Shown piece after piece: positions 1 through 9,430 of a DNA stretch of 11,335 nt. A program made the position numbers and the translations under genes. The DNA comes from Anaerolineales bacterium (lineage in GTDB: Bacteria > Chloroflexota > Anaerolineae > Anaerolineales > UBA4823). The notes under the pieces are model-generated. The model was not told where the DNA came from, made no database searches, and was given only the letters and a program-made list of their open reading frames with translations. The stretch lies in NCBI GenBank assembly GCA_028687395.1, contig JAQUAE010000026.1, positions 1-11,335 of the forward strand, written 5' to 3'. Position 1 is the stretch's first letter. Every line of letters begins with the position of its first letter.

Positions 1-156
1 CGCGCCGCCAGCCTGCTCCAGGAGCTGGAAGCCTGGATGGTGGAGCGCGAATACACCTCGGTGACGCAGATGAAGGGCAGCATGAGCCAGAAGTCGGTCG
101 CCGAACCCGCCGCCTTCGAGCGGACGAACTACATGACCGTGCTCTCTACTTACTAA
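1..156 (+). CDS. Dihydroorotate dehydrogenase-like protein, C-terminal 51 residues (gene cut by window edge)
   Basis: Reading frame 1 is open from the first base to a TAA at 154-156. The visible tail holds an acidic helix followed by the motifs SVTQMKGSMSQ and PAAFER.NYM, and ends in Tyr. I recognise this ending from the dihydroorotate-dehydrogenase-like family of class 1 flavoproteins, TIM-barrel FMN proteins related to PyrD and often encoded near pyruvate:ferredoxin oxidoreductase genes. Whether this subfamily really oxidises dihydroorotate is uncertain, because the FMN-binding core and catalytic residue lie outside the window. The gene converges on the minus-strand rpsU-infA unit, and a strong two-way terminator lies 25 bases after its stop. 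The assignment comes from the C-terminal signature only. Confidence 0.75.
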   Translation, partial: RAASLLQELEAWMVEREYTSVTQMKGSMSQKSVAEPAAFERTNYMTVLSTY

Positions 157-180
157 TTTCACTTCAACGCGATGGGAAGC

Positions 181-213
181 AAAAAAAACCACCGGGGTGA
201 ACCGGTGGGTTTT
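181..213. terminator. Bidirectional intrinsic terminator between convergent genes
   Basis: A perfect 7-bp GC-rich stem pairs CCACCGG (189-195) with CCGGTGG (202-208) around a 6-base loop. It is flanked by eight A residues on the left (181-188) and a T-rich run on the right (210-219). Read rightwards it ends the dihydroorotate-dehydrogenase-like gene. Read leftwards it has an 8-U tail and would end the rpsU-infA transcript about 118 bases after the infA stop. The arrangement suits a shared terminator for two convergent units. Confidence 0.9.
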
Positions 214-325
214 CTTTTCAACTGGGGGGGCGCCTGAACGTACCCTGCGCCCCATCCTGCCTCGACGATGATGGAGTCAGATGAATCCGGTAGGTGACGG
301 GCGCCGCCGGACGGTAAAGCGGTGG

Positions 326-577
326 TTAAGCTTCCGCTTCGCCGACCTCGGAATGCTTCTTGTGGCGGTACACGATGCGCCCGCGTGACAGGTCGTAAGG
401 GGACATCTCCACCCGCACCCGGTCCCCTAACAGGATGCGGATATAGTACTTGCGCATCTTACCCGAGAGATACGCCAGCACTTCGTGCTCGTTGTCCAGG
501 CGCACCTTGAATTGTGTGCCGGGCAGCGCTTCCACGACAGTACCTTCGACTTGAATTTTGTCATCGTCCTTAGCCAT
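326..577 (-). CDS. infA: Translation initiation factor IF-1
   Basis: IF-1 binds the 30S A site and helps IF-2 and IF-3 select the initiator tRNA. The 83-residue product is a single S1/OB-fold domain with the family hallmarks VEGTVVEALPGTQF, the GHEVLAHISGKMRK-like stretch (here NEHEVLAYLSGKMRK), IRILLGDRVRVE and SPYDLSRGRIVYR. Usual IF-1 is about 72 residues; this one has an extra acidic tail after the conserved core. I chose the ATG at 577 because GGAGG (587-583) stands 5 bases upstream. An in-frame GTG at 583 overlaps that Shine-Dalgarno sequence and is unlikely to be used. The gene follows rpsU by 44 bases on the same strand and is probably co-transcribed from the promoter at 1010-1038. 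It is not in its common place beside rpmJ-rpsM. Confidence 0.96.
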   Translation of the reverse strand: MAKDDDKIQVEGTVVEALPGTQFKVRLDNEHEVLAYLSGKMRKYYIRILLGDRVRVEMSPYDLSRGRIVYRHKKHSEVGEAEA

Positions 578-608
578 AGGCACCTCCGGAAAGTAATGGG
601 CATGGCAG

Positions 609-621
609 GCGCGCCACGCGC
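609..621 (-). other. Small GC hairpin abutting the rpsU stop codon
   Basis: In the rpsU-infA transcript the base next to the rpsU TAA begins a GCGCG/CGCGC stem with a 3-base loop. No U-tract follows, so it is not a terminator. It may limit 3'-end decay of rpsU RNA or space the two cistrons. The function is inference only. Confidence 0.4.
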
Positions 622-819
622 TTATTCAGGCTCGGTATACTGGCGGCGCTTGATACGGCGGATCGCCTTCTTCTTCTGTATGCGGCGGAGCTCACTCTTG
701 GAGACGAACCAGCGCTTCCGGCGCACAGTGCTCAACACGCCGCTCTTGGCAACCTTTTTGCGAAAGCGCTTGAGCAACGAATCCTGCGATTCGTTAGGAC
801 GCAAATTCACGAAAGCCAC
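622..819 (-). CDS. rpsU: 30S ribosomal protein bS21
   Basis: bS21 is a small basic 30S protein that sits near the 3' end of 16S rRNA and supports start-site base pairing. The 65-residue product begins AFVNLRPNESQDSLLKRF, has the family core KKVAKSGVLSTVRRKRWF, and ends in a strongly basic stretch rich in RRIQKKK and RRIKRRQ. Length and charge fit the family. The start chosen is the GTG at 819, because the near-perfect anti-SD match AAAGGAGGTGA (from about 836 down) leaves 8 bases between GGAGG and this codon. A GTG at 828 lies inside the Shine-Dalgarno sequence itself and would add three residues. infA follows 44 bases downstream. The message has a leader of about 180 bases containing a terminator-like hairpin, so expression may be attenuated. 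Confidence 0.95.
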   Translation of the reverse strand: MAFVNLRPNESQDSLLKRFRKKVAKSGVLSTVRRKRWFVSKSELRRIQKKKAIRRIKRRQYTEPE

Positions 820-872
820 TTCTCTCACCTCCTTTCCCGTAGAGGATACCGTCGCAGGTTCAGGCGGGTCTC

Positions 873-911
873 AAAAAAAAGCCCGGCAGGCGTTCACGGA
901 CCCAGCCGAGC
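873..911 (-). terminator. Intrinsic terminator or attenuator in the rpsU leader
   Basis: In minus-strand RNA, GCUCGGC (911-905) pairs with GCCGGGC (887-881) in a 7-bp stem with one G-U pair, followed at once by eight U residues (880-873). It lies downstream of the 5S gene, so it can end the rRNA transcript. It also lies downstream of the rpsU promoter (1010-1038) and about 54 bases before the rpsU start, so it sits inside the rpsU-infA leader. An octamer in its loop (897-890) is complementary to the 5' end of that leader (1001-994). Confidence 0.8.
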
Positions 912-1009
912 GATAACGACTTGCAACGTGGACACAATGAACCTAAACCGATATGCTCACTCCTGAAAGATGTACTTTGTAAAGAGTGGACGGGTGAACG
1001 CTTAAGGCT

Positions 1010-1038
1010 ATTATAACAGAGCCAGAATTAATTGTCAA
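1010..1038 (-). promoter_or_regulatory. Consensus-perfect sigma70-type promoter for rpsU-infA
   Basis: On the minus strand TTGACA (1038-1033) and TATAAT (1015-1010) are both exact consensus and are separated by exactly 17 bases in AT-rich DNA. Transcription should start near 1003-1002, giving a leader of about 180 bases before rpsU. The -35 box begins only about 19 bases past the 3' end of 5S. Confidence 0.88.
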
Positions 1039-1056
1039 TTAATGTTAATGAAAAAG

Positions 1057-1178
1057 CTCCTTGGCAATGACCTACTCTCCCAGGGGGTCGCCCCCCAAGT
1101 ACCATCGGCGCTGACGGGCTTAACGACCGGGTTCGGAATGTGGCCGGGTGTACCTCCGCCGCTAGAATCACCAAGGAG
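1057..1178 (-). rRNA. rrf: 5S ribosomal RNA
   Basis: The terminal helix I is explicit: CTCCTTGG (1178-1171) pairs with CCAAGGAG (1064-1057). Between these lie the usual 5S landmarks in order: UAGCGGCGGAGG, ACACCCGG, CAUUCCGAACCCGG, GUUAAGCCCGUCAGCGCCGAUGGUAC, and GGGAGAGUAGGUC. The span of about 122 bases fits. The terminal helix can be extended by two pairs and is followed by a U-tract on the 3' side. Ends are set by comparison with known 5S and may be off by one or two bases. Confidence 0.96.
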
Positions 1179-1201
1179 CTGATTCACAAAGTAAAGGTGG
1201 C

Positions 1202-1250
1202 AATCGAATAGGCGCTTATGAAACGAAAAGTGTCGAGTTCTCCGCATCAC

Positions 1251-1252
<2 letters not shown>
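1202..1252 (-). other. Pre-23S processing stem, 3' arm
   Basis: This spacer between 23S and 5S is complementary to the stretch just before 23S (4226-4272). Aligned as reverse complements they share AAT.GAATAGGCGC, then CGAAAAGT, TCGA and TTCTCCGCATCACGG, with only a few mismatches and one small asymmetric bulge. The roughly 48-bp helix would loop out the whole 23S and provide an RNase III-type cleavage site. Confidence 0.85.
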
Positions 1253-4225
<2,973 letters not shown>

Positions 4226-4226
<1 letters not shown>

Positions 4227-4272
4227 CGTGATGCGGAGAAATCGAAACTTTTCGCAATGCGCCTATTCAATT
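4226..4272 (-). other. Pre-23S processing stem, 5' arm
   Basis: This arm lies immediately upstream of 23S and pairs with 1202-1252 over about 48 bp, broken by a few mismatches and one small bulge. It would form the base of the 23S precursor loop. Confidence 0.85.
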
Positions 4273-4299
4273 TTTAAGGTGCCGCCGGCTTCCCGGCTT

Positions 4300-4313
4300 A
4301 GCGGTTGACCGCT
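4300..4313 (-). other. Short hairpin in the tRNA-Ala / 23S spacer
   Basis: AGCGG (4300-4304) and CCGCT (4309-4313) pair around a 4-base loop. It has no U-tract and is probably a structural element of the internal transcribed spacer. Confidence 0.45.
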
Positions 4314-4380
4314 AACGGCTGTCCCTCACGTTCCCGTCAGGGGCATGCGCCCACTTTCAACCTGCTTCCCCTTCAGACAA

Positions 4381-4407
4381 GGCGACCCGGCTAACCGCCG
4401 GGTCGTC
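4381..4407 (-). other. Strong GC hairpin in the tRNA-Ala / 23S spacer
   Basis: CGACCCGGC (4383-4391) and GCCGGGTCG (4397-4405) form a perfect 9-bp stem with a 5-base loop, and two further pairs are possible if a G-U is allowed. On the transcribed strand no run of U follows, so premature termination is not expected. It may guide spacer processing between tRNA-Ala and 23S. The rest of the spacer up to 4499 is pyrimidine-rich on the plus strand and shows no gene. Confidence 0.6.
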
Positions 4408-4499
4408 TTCTCCCTTGCGATTATGCCTGCCCTGCCTTTAGTCCTTCTGCGCGAAATCCAATCTCTCTTCTTCTCTCTCTTCCGGGTCACTCAGTCAGG

Positions 4500-4572
4500 T
4501 GGAGATGACGGGACTCGAACCCGTGACATCCGCCTTGCAAAGGCGGCGCTCTCCCATCTGAGCTACATCCCC
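4500..4572 (-). tRNA. tRNA-Ala (anticodon TGC)
   Basis: A 73-base cloverleaf: acceptor GGGGATG pairs with CATCTCC (one G-U), D-arm GCTC..GAGC, anticodon stem CCGCC/GGCGG with loop TTTGCAA, and T-arm ACGGG TTCGAGT CCCGT. The anticodon TGC gives alanine. The discriminator A is followed by CCT, so the full CCA end is not encoded and must be completed by CCA nucleotidyltransferase. It sits 21 bases after tRNA-Ile in the 16S-23S spacer. Confidence 0.97.
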
Positions 4573-4593
4573 AGGGCACAACCTGTGGGGCTG

Positions 4594-4667
<74 letters not shown>

Positions 4668-4677
4668 ATCTGCCTGA

Positions 4678-4707
4678 AACCTTAGCAACTGAGAAGTGAT
4701 AGAAAGC
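4678..4707 (-). other. Pre-16S processing stem, 3' arm
   Basis: These 30 bases, just before tRNA-Ile in the transcript, are nearly the exact reverse complement of 6379-6408 upstream of 16S; they differ at three positions. The helix loops out the complete 16S and is the expected RNase III-type processing stem. Confidence 0.87.
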
Positions 4708-4724
4708 TTTCCCCTGACACCCAG

Positions 4725-4746
4725 CGTCTCCCACCGCAGGGAGACG
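4725..4746 (-). other. Hairpin in the 16S / tRNA-Ile spacer
   Basis: CGTCTCCC (4725-4732) pairs perfectly with GGGAGACG (4739-4746) over 8 bp with a 6-base loop. There is no adjacent U-run in the transcript. A second small hairpin (4797-4812, 5-bp stem) lies next to the 16S 3' end. Both are most likely structural parts of the precursor RNA. Confidence 0.55.
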
Positions 4747-4819
4747 GGTTTGGGAGTTAGAGCTACGATCGGCATTGGCGGACGAACCGCTTGCTCGACC
4801 TTCGCTCAGGTCTCCATAG

Positions 4820-6320
<1,501 letters not shown>

Positions 6321-6326
6321 AATTTA

Positions 6327-6344
6327 ACGTATCTTGCGATACGT
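6327..6344 (-). other. Perfect hairpin next to the 16S 5' end
   Basis: ACGTATC (6327-6333) and GATACGT (6338-6344) form a 7-bp stem with a 4-base loop, six bases upstream of the mature 16S. It is likely a feature of the 16S leader involved in 5'-end maturation or early folding; the role is inferred. Confidence 0.6.
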
Positions 6345-6378
6345 AAGTTACGGATTTTACTGGAATATCAGGTTATGG

Positions 6379-6408
6379 GCTTTCTATCACTCTTCAGTTG
6401 TTAAGGTT
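6379..6408 (-). other. Pre-16S processing stem, 5' arm, overlapping a boxA-like sequence
   Basis: This arm pairs with 4678-4707 over about 30 bases with three non-matching positions. Within it, CCTTAACAA (6406-6398, minus strand) resembles the core of rRNA boxA (CTTTAACAA in E. coli), which recruits NusB-S10 for antitermination. The processing stem is well supported; the boxA reading is tentative. Confidence 0.75.
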
Positions 6409-6428
6409 CGTCCAGTTTAGCGGGCAGG

Positions 6429-6457
6429 ATTGTACCAGCCTACCTGGTGCCTGTCAA
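6429..6457 (-). promoter_or_regulatory. rRNA operon promoter P2
   Basis: On the minus strand TTGACA (6457-6452) is followed after exactly 17 bases by TACAAT (6434-6429). Transcription should start near 6422, about 100 bases before mature 16S and just ahead of the pre-16S stem. This is the proximal of two tandem promoters. Confidence 0.82.
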
Positions 6458-6477
6458 GGCTGTTAGAGACCAAAATA

Positions 6478-6502
6478 CCGATGCCCGATCTTTCGACATC
6501 GG
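6478..6502 (-). other. Hairpin between the two rRNA promoters
   Basis: In RNA started at P1, CCGATG (6502-6497) pairs with CATCGG (6483-6478), extendable to about 8 bp with a G-U, followed by UAUUUU. It resembles a weak terminator or pause site acting on P1 transcripts only. A second small stem, GGCGC/GCGCC with a GCGA loop (6539-6552), lies upstream. The rest of the 6321-6703 interval holds promoters and leader and no coding frame I trust. Confidence 0.45.
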
Positions 6503-6616
6503 CACGGTCGACCCACTTACGCTTTCACCCTGGTCTATGGCGCTCGCGCGCCTCTTCACTTGTAAAGAATCTGCCCCTCTCAGGGCGAGATCCATCCGTG
6601 TTTCCTTTGCAAATGA

Positions 6617-6646
6617 ATTTTAAACCCAACTTGCTCGCCTTGTCAA
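6617..6646 (-). promoter_or_regulatory. rRNA operon promoter P1
   Basis: On the minus strand TTGACA (6646-6641) is followed after 18 bases by TAAAAT (6622-6617). A-rich blocks upstream (about 6650-6690, minus strand) could serve as an UP element. The promoter lies 58 bases after the recR stop, and its transcript would carry about 290 bases of leader before 16S. Confidence 0.7.
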
Positions 6647-6703
6647 GCGAATTTCCACAGCGATTTCCACTTTCCTCCCTTTTTGGCCCCACCATCCACC
6701 CTT

Positions 6704-7309
6704 CTAGGGCATTTCTTGCCGGCCCAGCAGGGCGCGAGACAGGGTGTTAGGGTCGGCGTATTCCAGGTCGCCGCCCACCGGCAGGCCGCGCGCCAGGCGC
6801 GTCACCCGCACCCCCAGCGCTTCCACCTGCTGGCGCAGGTACATCGCCGTGGCGTCGCCCTCCAGGCTGGGGTTGGTCGCCAGGATGACCTCGTTCACCC
6901 CGCCGCGGCGCAGGCGCTCGAGCAGCTCACGGATGCGCAGGTCGTCCGGCCCGACGCCCTCGATGGGCGAGAGCACCCCGTGCAGGACGTGGTAGCGCCC
7001 ACGGTAGGCGCCGCTGCGTTCCAGCGCCAGCACATCCAGCGGTTCCTCTACCACGCAGATCACTTCCGCCTCCCGCTCCGGGTTGGCGCACACCGCGCAC
7101 TCCTCCCGGCCCGCTTCGGTGATGTTGAAGCAGGTGCGGCAGGTGCTCGTCTCGCTCTTCAAAGCCAGCAATGCTTGCGCCAGGCCCCGGCTGAGCTCCT
7201 CCGGGGAGCGCAGCAGGAAGAAGGTCAGCCGCGAGGCCGTCTTCGGGCCGATTCCCGGCAGGCGGGAGAGGGCGTCGATCAGGCGCTGAATCGAATCCGG
7301 CAGGATCAT
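6704..7309 (-). CDS. recR: Recombination mediator protein RecR
   Basis: RecR works with RecO (and RecF) to load RecA onto gapped, SSB-coated DNA. The 201-residue product is full length. It has an N-terminal helix-hairpin-helix around LPGIGPKTASRL (17-28), a four-cysteine zinc finger (C57, C60, C71, C74), and a Toprim domain from VICVVEEPLDVLALE through TNPSLEGDATAMYL. The C-terminal signature RLARGLPVGGDLEYAD.NTL.RAL follows. The start is ATG 7309. No clear Shine-Dalgarno precedes it, but a 7-codon frame (ATG at 7330) ends in a TGA that overlaps the recR ATG as ATGA, so translational coupling is possible. It is the last gene of dnaX-ebfC-recR, 95 bases after ebfC. No terminator is visible between its stop and the rRNA promoters. 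Confidence 0.97.
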   Translation of the reverse strand: MILPDSIQRLIDALSRLPGIGPKTASRLTFFLLRSPEELSRGLAQALLALKSETSTCRTCFNITEAGREECAVCANPEREAEVICVVEEPLDVLALERSGAYRGRYHVLHGVLSPIEGVGPDDLRIRELLERLRRGGVNEVILATNPSLEGDATAMYLRQQVEALGVRVTRLARGLPVGGDLEYADPNTLSRALLGRQEMP

Positions 7310-7360
7310 CTTGAATCACACTCAACCATGGAAAGAAGAGCCGTCGGTCTGGCAGCGACC

Positions 7361-7379
7361 GGAGGCTGGCTTCGCCTCC
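7361..7379 (-). other. Intercistronic hairpin between ebfC and recR
   Basis: GGAGGC (7361-7366) pairs with GCCTCC (7374-7379) with a 7-base loop, inside the only sizeable gap of the dnaX cluster. No U-tract follows, so it is unlikely to terminate; it might affect stability or reduce recR expression. Confidence 0.4.
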
Positions 7380-7404
7380 TTTGCGCTGCGCTCCCACCCG
7401 GTGA

Positions 7405-7731
7405 TTAAAATCCCAGGCCGCCGGTCAGCGGTCCCAGGCGCTGCGCCGCCAGTTGGCGGGATTGCTCCAGCGCGCTGTTCATCGCCGCCAGCACCAGGTC
7501 TTGCAGCATCTCGACGTCGCTGTCCTGCAGCAAGCTTGGGTCGATCTCCACCGCCTGGCAGCGCTGGTCGCCAGTCAGAGTCACCTTGACGGCGCCCCCA
7601 CCTGCCGCGGCGGTGACGGTTTCCTCCGCCAATTGAGCCTGGGCTTGCTGCAGTTGCTCCTGCAATTTCTGCAGTTGCTGCATCATCCCCATCCCACCGG
7701 CGCCCTTCGGCCCTTTGAAACCCTTGCCCAT
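7405..7731 (-). CDS. ebfC: Nucleoid-associated protein, YbaB/EbfC family
   Basis: YbaB/EbfC proteins are small dimeric DNA-binding proteins that coat the nucleoid. The 108-residue product has a glycine- and lysine-rich start, a glutamine-rich coiled helix (QQLQKLQEQLQQAQAQLAEE, about 18-38), the beta region with VKVTLTGDQRCQAVEIDPSLL, a long helix with LVLAAMNSALEQSRQ, and a flexible tail of the type PLTGGLGF. These match the family in order and length. The ATG at 7731 has GGAGG 5 bases upstream, the clearest ribosome-binding site in this cluster. It starts 20 bases after the dnaX stop. Co-location with dnaX and recR is a widely conserved arrangement and makes the call secure. Confidence 0.95.
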   Translation of the reverse strand: MGKGFKGPKGAGGMGMMQQLQKLQEQLQQAQAQLAEETVTAAAGGGAVKVTLTGDQRCQAVEIDPSLLQDSDVEMLQDLVLAAMNSALEQSRQLAAQRLGPLTGGLGF

Positions 7732-7751
7732 ACCAACCTCCTCACCAACCC

Positions 7752-9362
7752 TTAGAGATCGCGAGGACCTCGAGGGTCTGCTTCGCCCTGGATATCCACG
7801 ATCTCCCCACCCAGGTCACGCAACGCCGCGGCCACCATGCCGTCCGCCTCCACCTCCTGCGGTAACGCCTTGCGCTGCCCGGCAATGAAGCAACGGATGT
7901 GCACCTGCACGCCCAACACCTGGGCGATGGCTTGCTGGGCGAGCGCCAGGTTTTCCTCGCGCTCCACCCGCACCTTGGAAAAGTCACTATCGAAGCCCAG
8001 GAAGAGCACGCCCTCCTTGATCCCATACGGGCGACAGCGGTTCAGCAAGCCGCTGATCTGCGGGCTGCGCTGCCCCACCAGGCTGACGATCTGCCCCCAG
8101 CGCTCGTTGATCCGCCGCAGGCTCACCTCGCTCTCCGGCGGGGTTTCGCTCTGTAGCGCCTGGGGCGCCGCCTCGCTCACCTGGCGCCCAATGCTGGATT
8201 CTTTCGGTGGAGGTGTGCTGCCGCTTGCCATGGTCGCCGCAGGCAAGGGCGCCTCACCTGTGCGCCCCCCGCCTTTCCCTGCCTGCCGGGCGCTCCACGC
8301 TTCGACGAAAGCCATTTCCAGGGGCAGGGAGGGCTGCCAGGCGCTGCGGGCGTCGTTGGCTGCCTGGTTGAAGGAGCGAATGTGCTCGACCAGCTCCATG
8401 GCGCTGAACTGCTGCGCCTGGCGCACTATCTGGGCGCGTGTCTCGGGGGTGGCGTCGATCAACCCCCCGCTGCCCATAATGGCCAGCAGAAGCTGGCGCA
8501 GGTGGTCGACGATCTGGCGGGCGAACAGGCGCGGGTCGTTGCCCGCGTCGAGTGTGCGCTGAATGTATTCCAGGCCGCGGGCTGCTTCCCCGGCGACCAG
8601 AGCCTCAACCACCTCTATAACAGCCTGGCTGGCGACGGTGCCTAGCAGCTTCTCGGCCAACGCCAGCGTGACCGCCTGCCCGCTGGAGGCCATCTGGTCG
8701 AGCAGCGAGATGGCGTCACGCATGCTGCCGGTGGCCTGGCGGGCGATCAGGGTCAGGGCCGCCTCCTCGGCTTGTAGCCCTTCTTCAGTAACGATGGCTT
8801 TTAAATGGGAGACGATATCCGCCACTGGTATGCGCCGGAATTCGTGGCGCTGGCAGCGGGAGAGCACCGTGGCGGGAATCTTGTGCACTTCGGTGGTGGC
8901 CAGCACGAAAATGGCGTGCGGCGGCGGCTCTTCCAAGGTCTTGAGCAGGGCGTTGAAGGCCGCCGTCGAGAGCATGTGCACTTCGTCGACGATGTAGACC
9001 TTGAAGCGCCCCAGGTTGGGGGAGAAGTTGATCTTATCCCGCAGGTCGCGCACGTCCTCCACGCTGGTATTGGAGGCTGCGTCGATCTCGATCAGGTCCA
9101 GAAAGCGCCCCTGGTTGATCGCCAGGCAGTGCTCGCAGCGGTCGCATGGCCGCTTGGCCAGGTCGGGTTCCAGGCAGTTGACCGCCTTGGCCACCAGGCG
9201 CGCTGTGGTGGTCTTCCCTGTGCCGCGCGGCCCGGCGAACAGCATGGCGTGCGCCACGCGGTCGCTAGCCACAGCGTTGCGCAACGTCTGGATGATGTGC
9301 TCCTGGCTGATGACTTGTTCCCAGCGCTGGGGACGCCATTTGCGATACAGGCTGAGGGACAT
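7752..9362 (-). CDS. dnaX: DNA polymerase III subunit tau (clamp loader ATPase)
   Basis: DnaX is the motor of the clamp loader that places the beta clamp on primed DNA. The 536-residue product opens with the family start SLYRKWRPQ. It has Walker A GPRGTGKT (44-51), a zinc module with C63, C73, C76 and C79, and Walker B VYIVDEVHM (122-130). Sensor 1 (LATTEVHKIP), the SRC arginine finger (R169) and sensor 2 GSMRDAISLLDQ (R215) follow. The collar domain runs from about 230 to 360, then a Gly/Pro/Ser-rich linker (about 370-420) and a compact C-terminal domain. I saw no run of six or more A that could serve as a slippery site for a short gamma form. No Shine-Dalgarno precedes ATG 9362; instead a promoter -10 box ends six bases before it, so the message may be leaderless. 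ebfC and recR follow. Confidence 0.97.
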   Translation of the reverse strand: MSLSLYRKWRPQRWEQVISQEHIIQTLRNAVASDRVAHAMLFAGPRGTGKTTTARLVAKAVNCLEPDLAKRPCDRCEHCLAINQGRFLDLIEIDAASNTSVEDVRDLRDKINFSPNLGRFKVYIVDEVHMLSTAAFNALLKTLEEPPPHAIFVLATTEVHKIPATVLSRCQRHEFRRIPVADIVSHLKAIVTEEGLQAEEAALTLIARQATGSMRDAISLLDQMASSGQAVTLALAEKLLGTVASQAVIEVVEALVAGEAARGLEYIQRTLDAGNDPRLFARQIVDHLRQLLLAIMGSGGLIDATPETRAQIVRQAQQFSAMELVEHIRSFNQAANDARSAWQPSLPLEMAFVEAWSARQAGKGGGRTGEAPLPAATMASGSTPPPKESSIGRQVSEAAPQALQSETPPESEVSLRRINERWGQIVSLVGQRSPQISGLLNRCRPYGIKEGVLFLGFDSDFSKVRVEREENLALAQQAIAQVLGVQVHIRCFIAGQRKALPQEVEADGMVAAALRDLGGEIVDIQGEADPRGPRDL

Positions 9363-9368
9363 GCTTAG

Positions 9369-9397
9369 AGTGTATCAGAGGGGAGAGATGCGGTCAA
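9369..9397 (-). promoter_or_regulatory. Promoter for dnaX-ebfC-recR giving a probable leaderless mRNA
   Basis: On the minus strand TTGACC (9397-9392) is followed after 17 bases by TACACT (9374-9369). Six bases then separate the -10 box from the dnaX ATG, so transcription would begin at or next to the A of the start codon. The absence of a Shine-Dalgarno sequence before dnaX agrees with this. Confidence 0.6.
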
Positions 9398-9430
9398 CGG
9401 GATTATCTTAAAAAATGGTTGCCGCGGGGT

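Noticed and set aside
485..916. 143-codon plus-strand frame opposite infA and rpsU
   Set aside because: It is antisense to two well-recognised genes with good ribosome-binding sites, and its product resembles nothing I know.
6683..7408. 241-codon plus-strand frame opposite recR
   Set aside because: It mirrors recR codon periodicity in GC-rich DNA; composition is biased to Arg, Ala and His, with no recognisable motif.
7837..8562. 241-codon plus-strand frame, and others at 8563-9411, opposite dnaX
   Set aside because: They are antisense shadows of dnaX, whose full domain set is intact on the minus strand.
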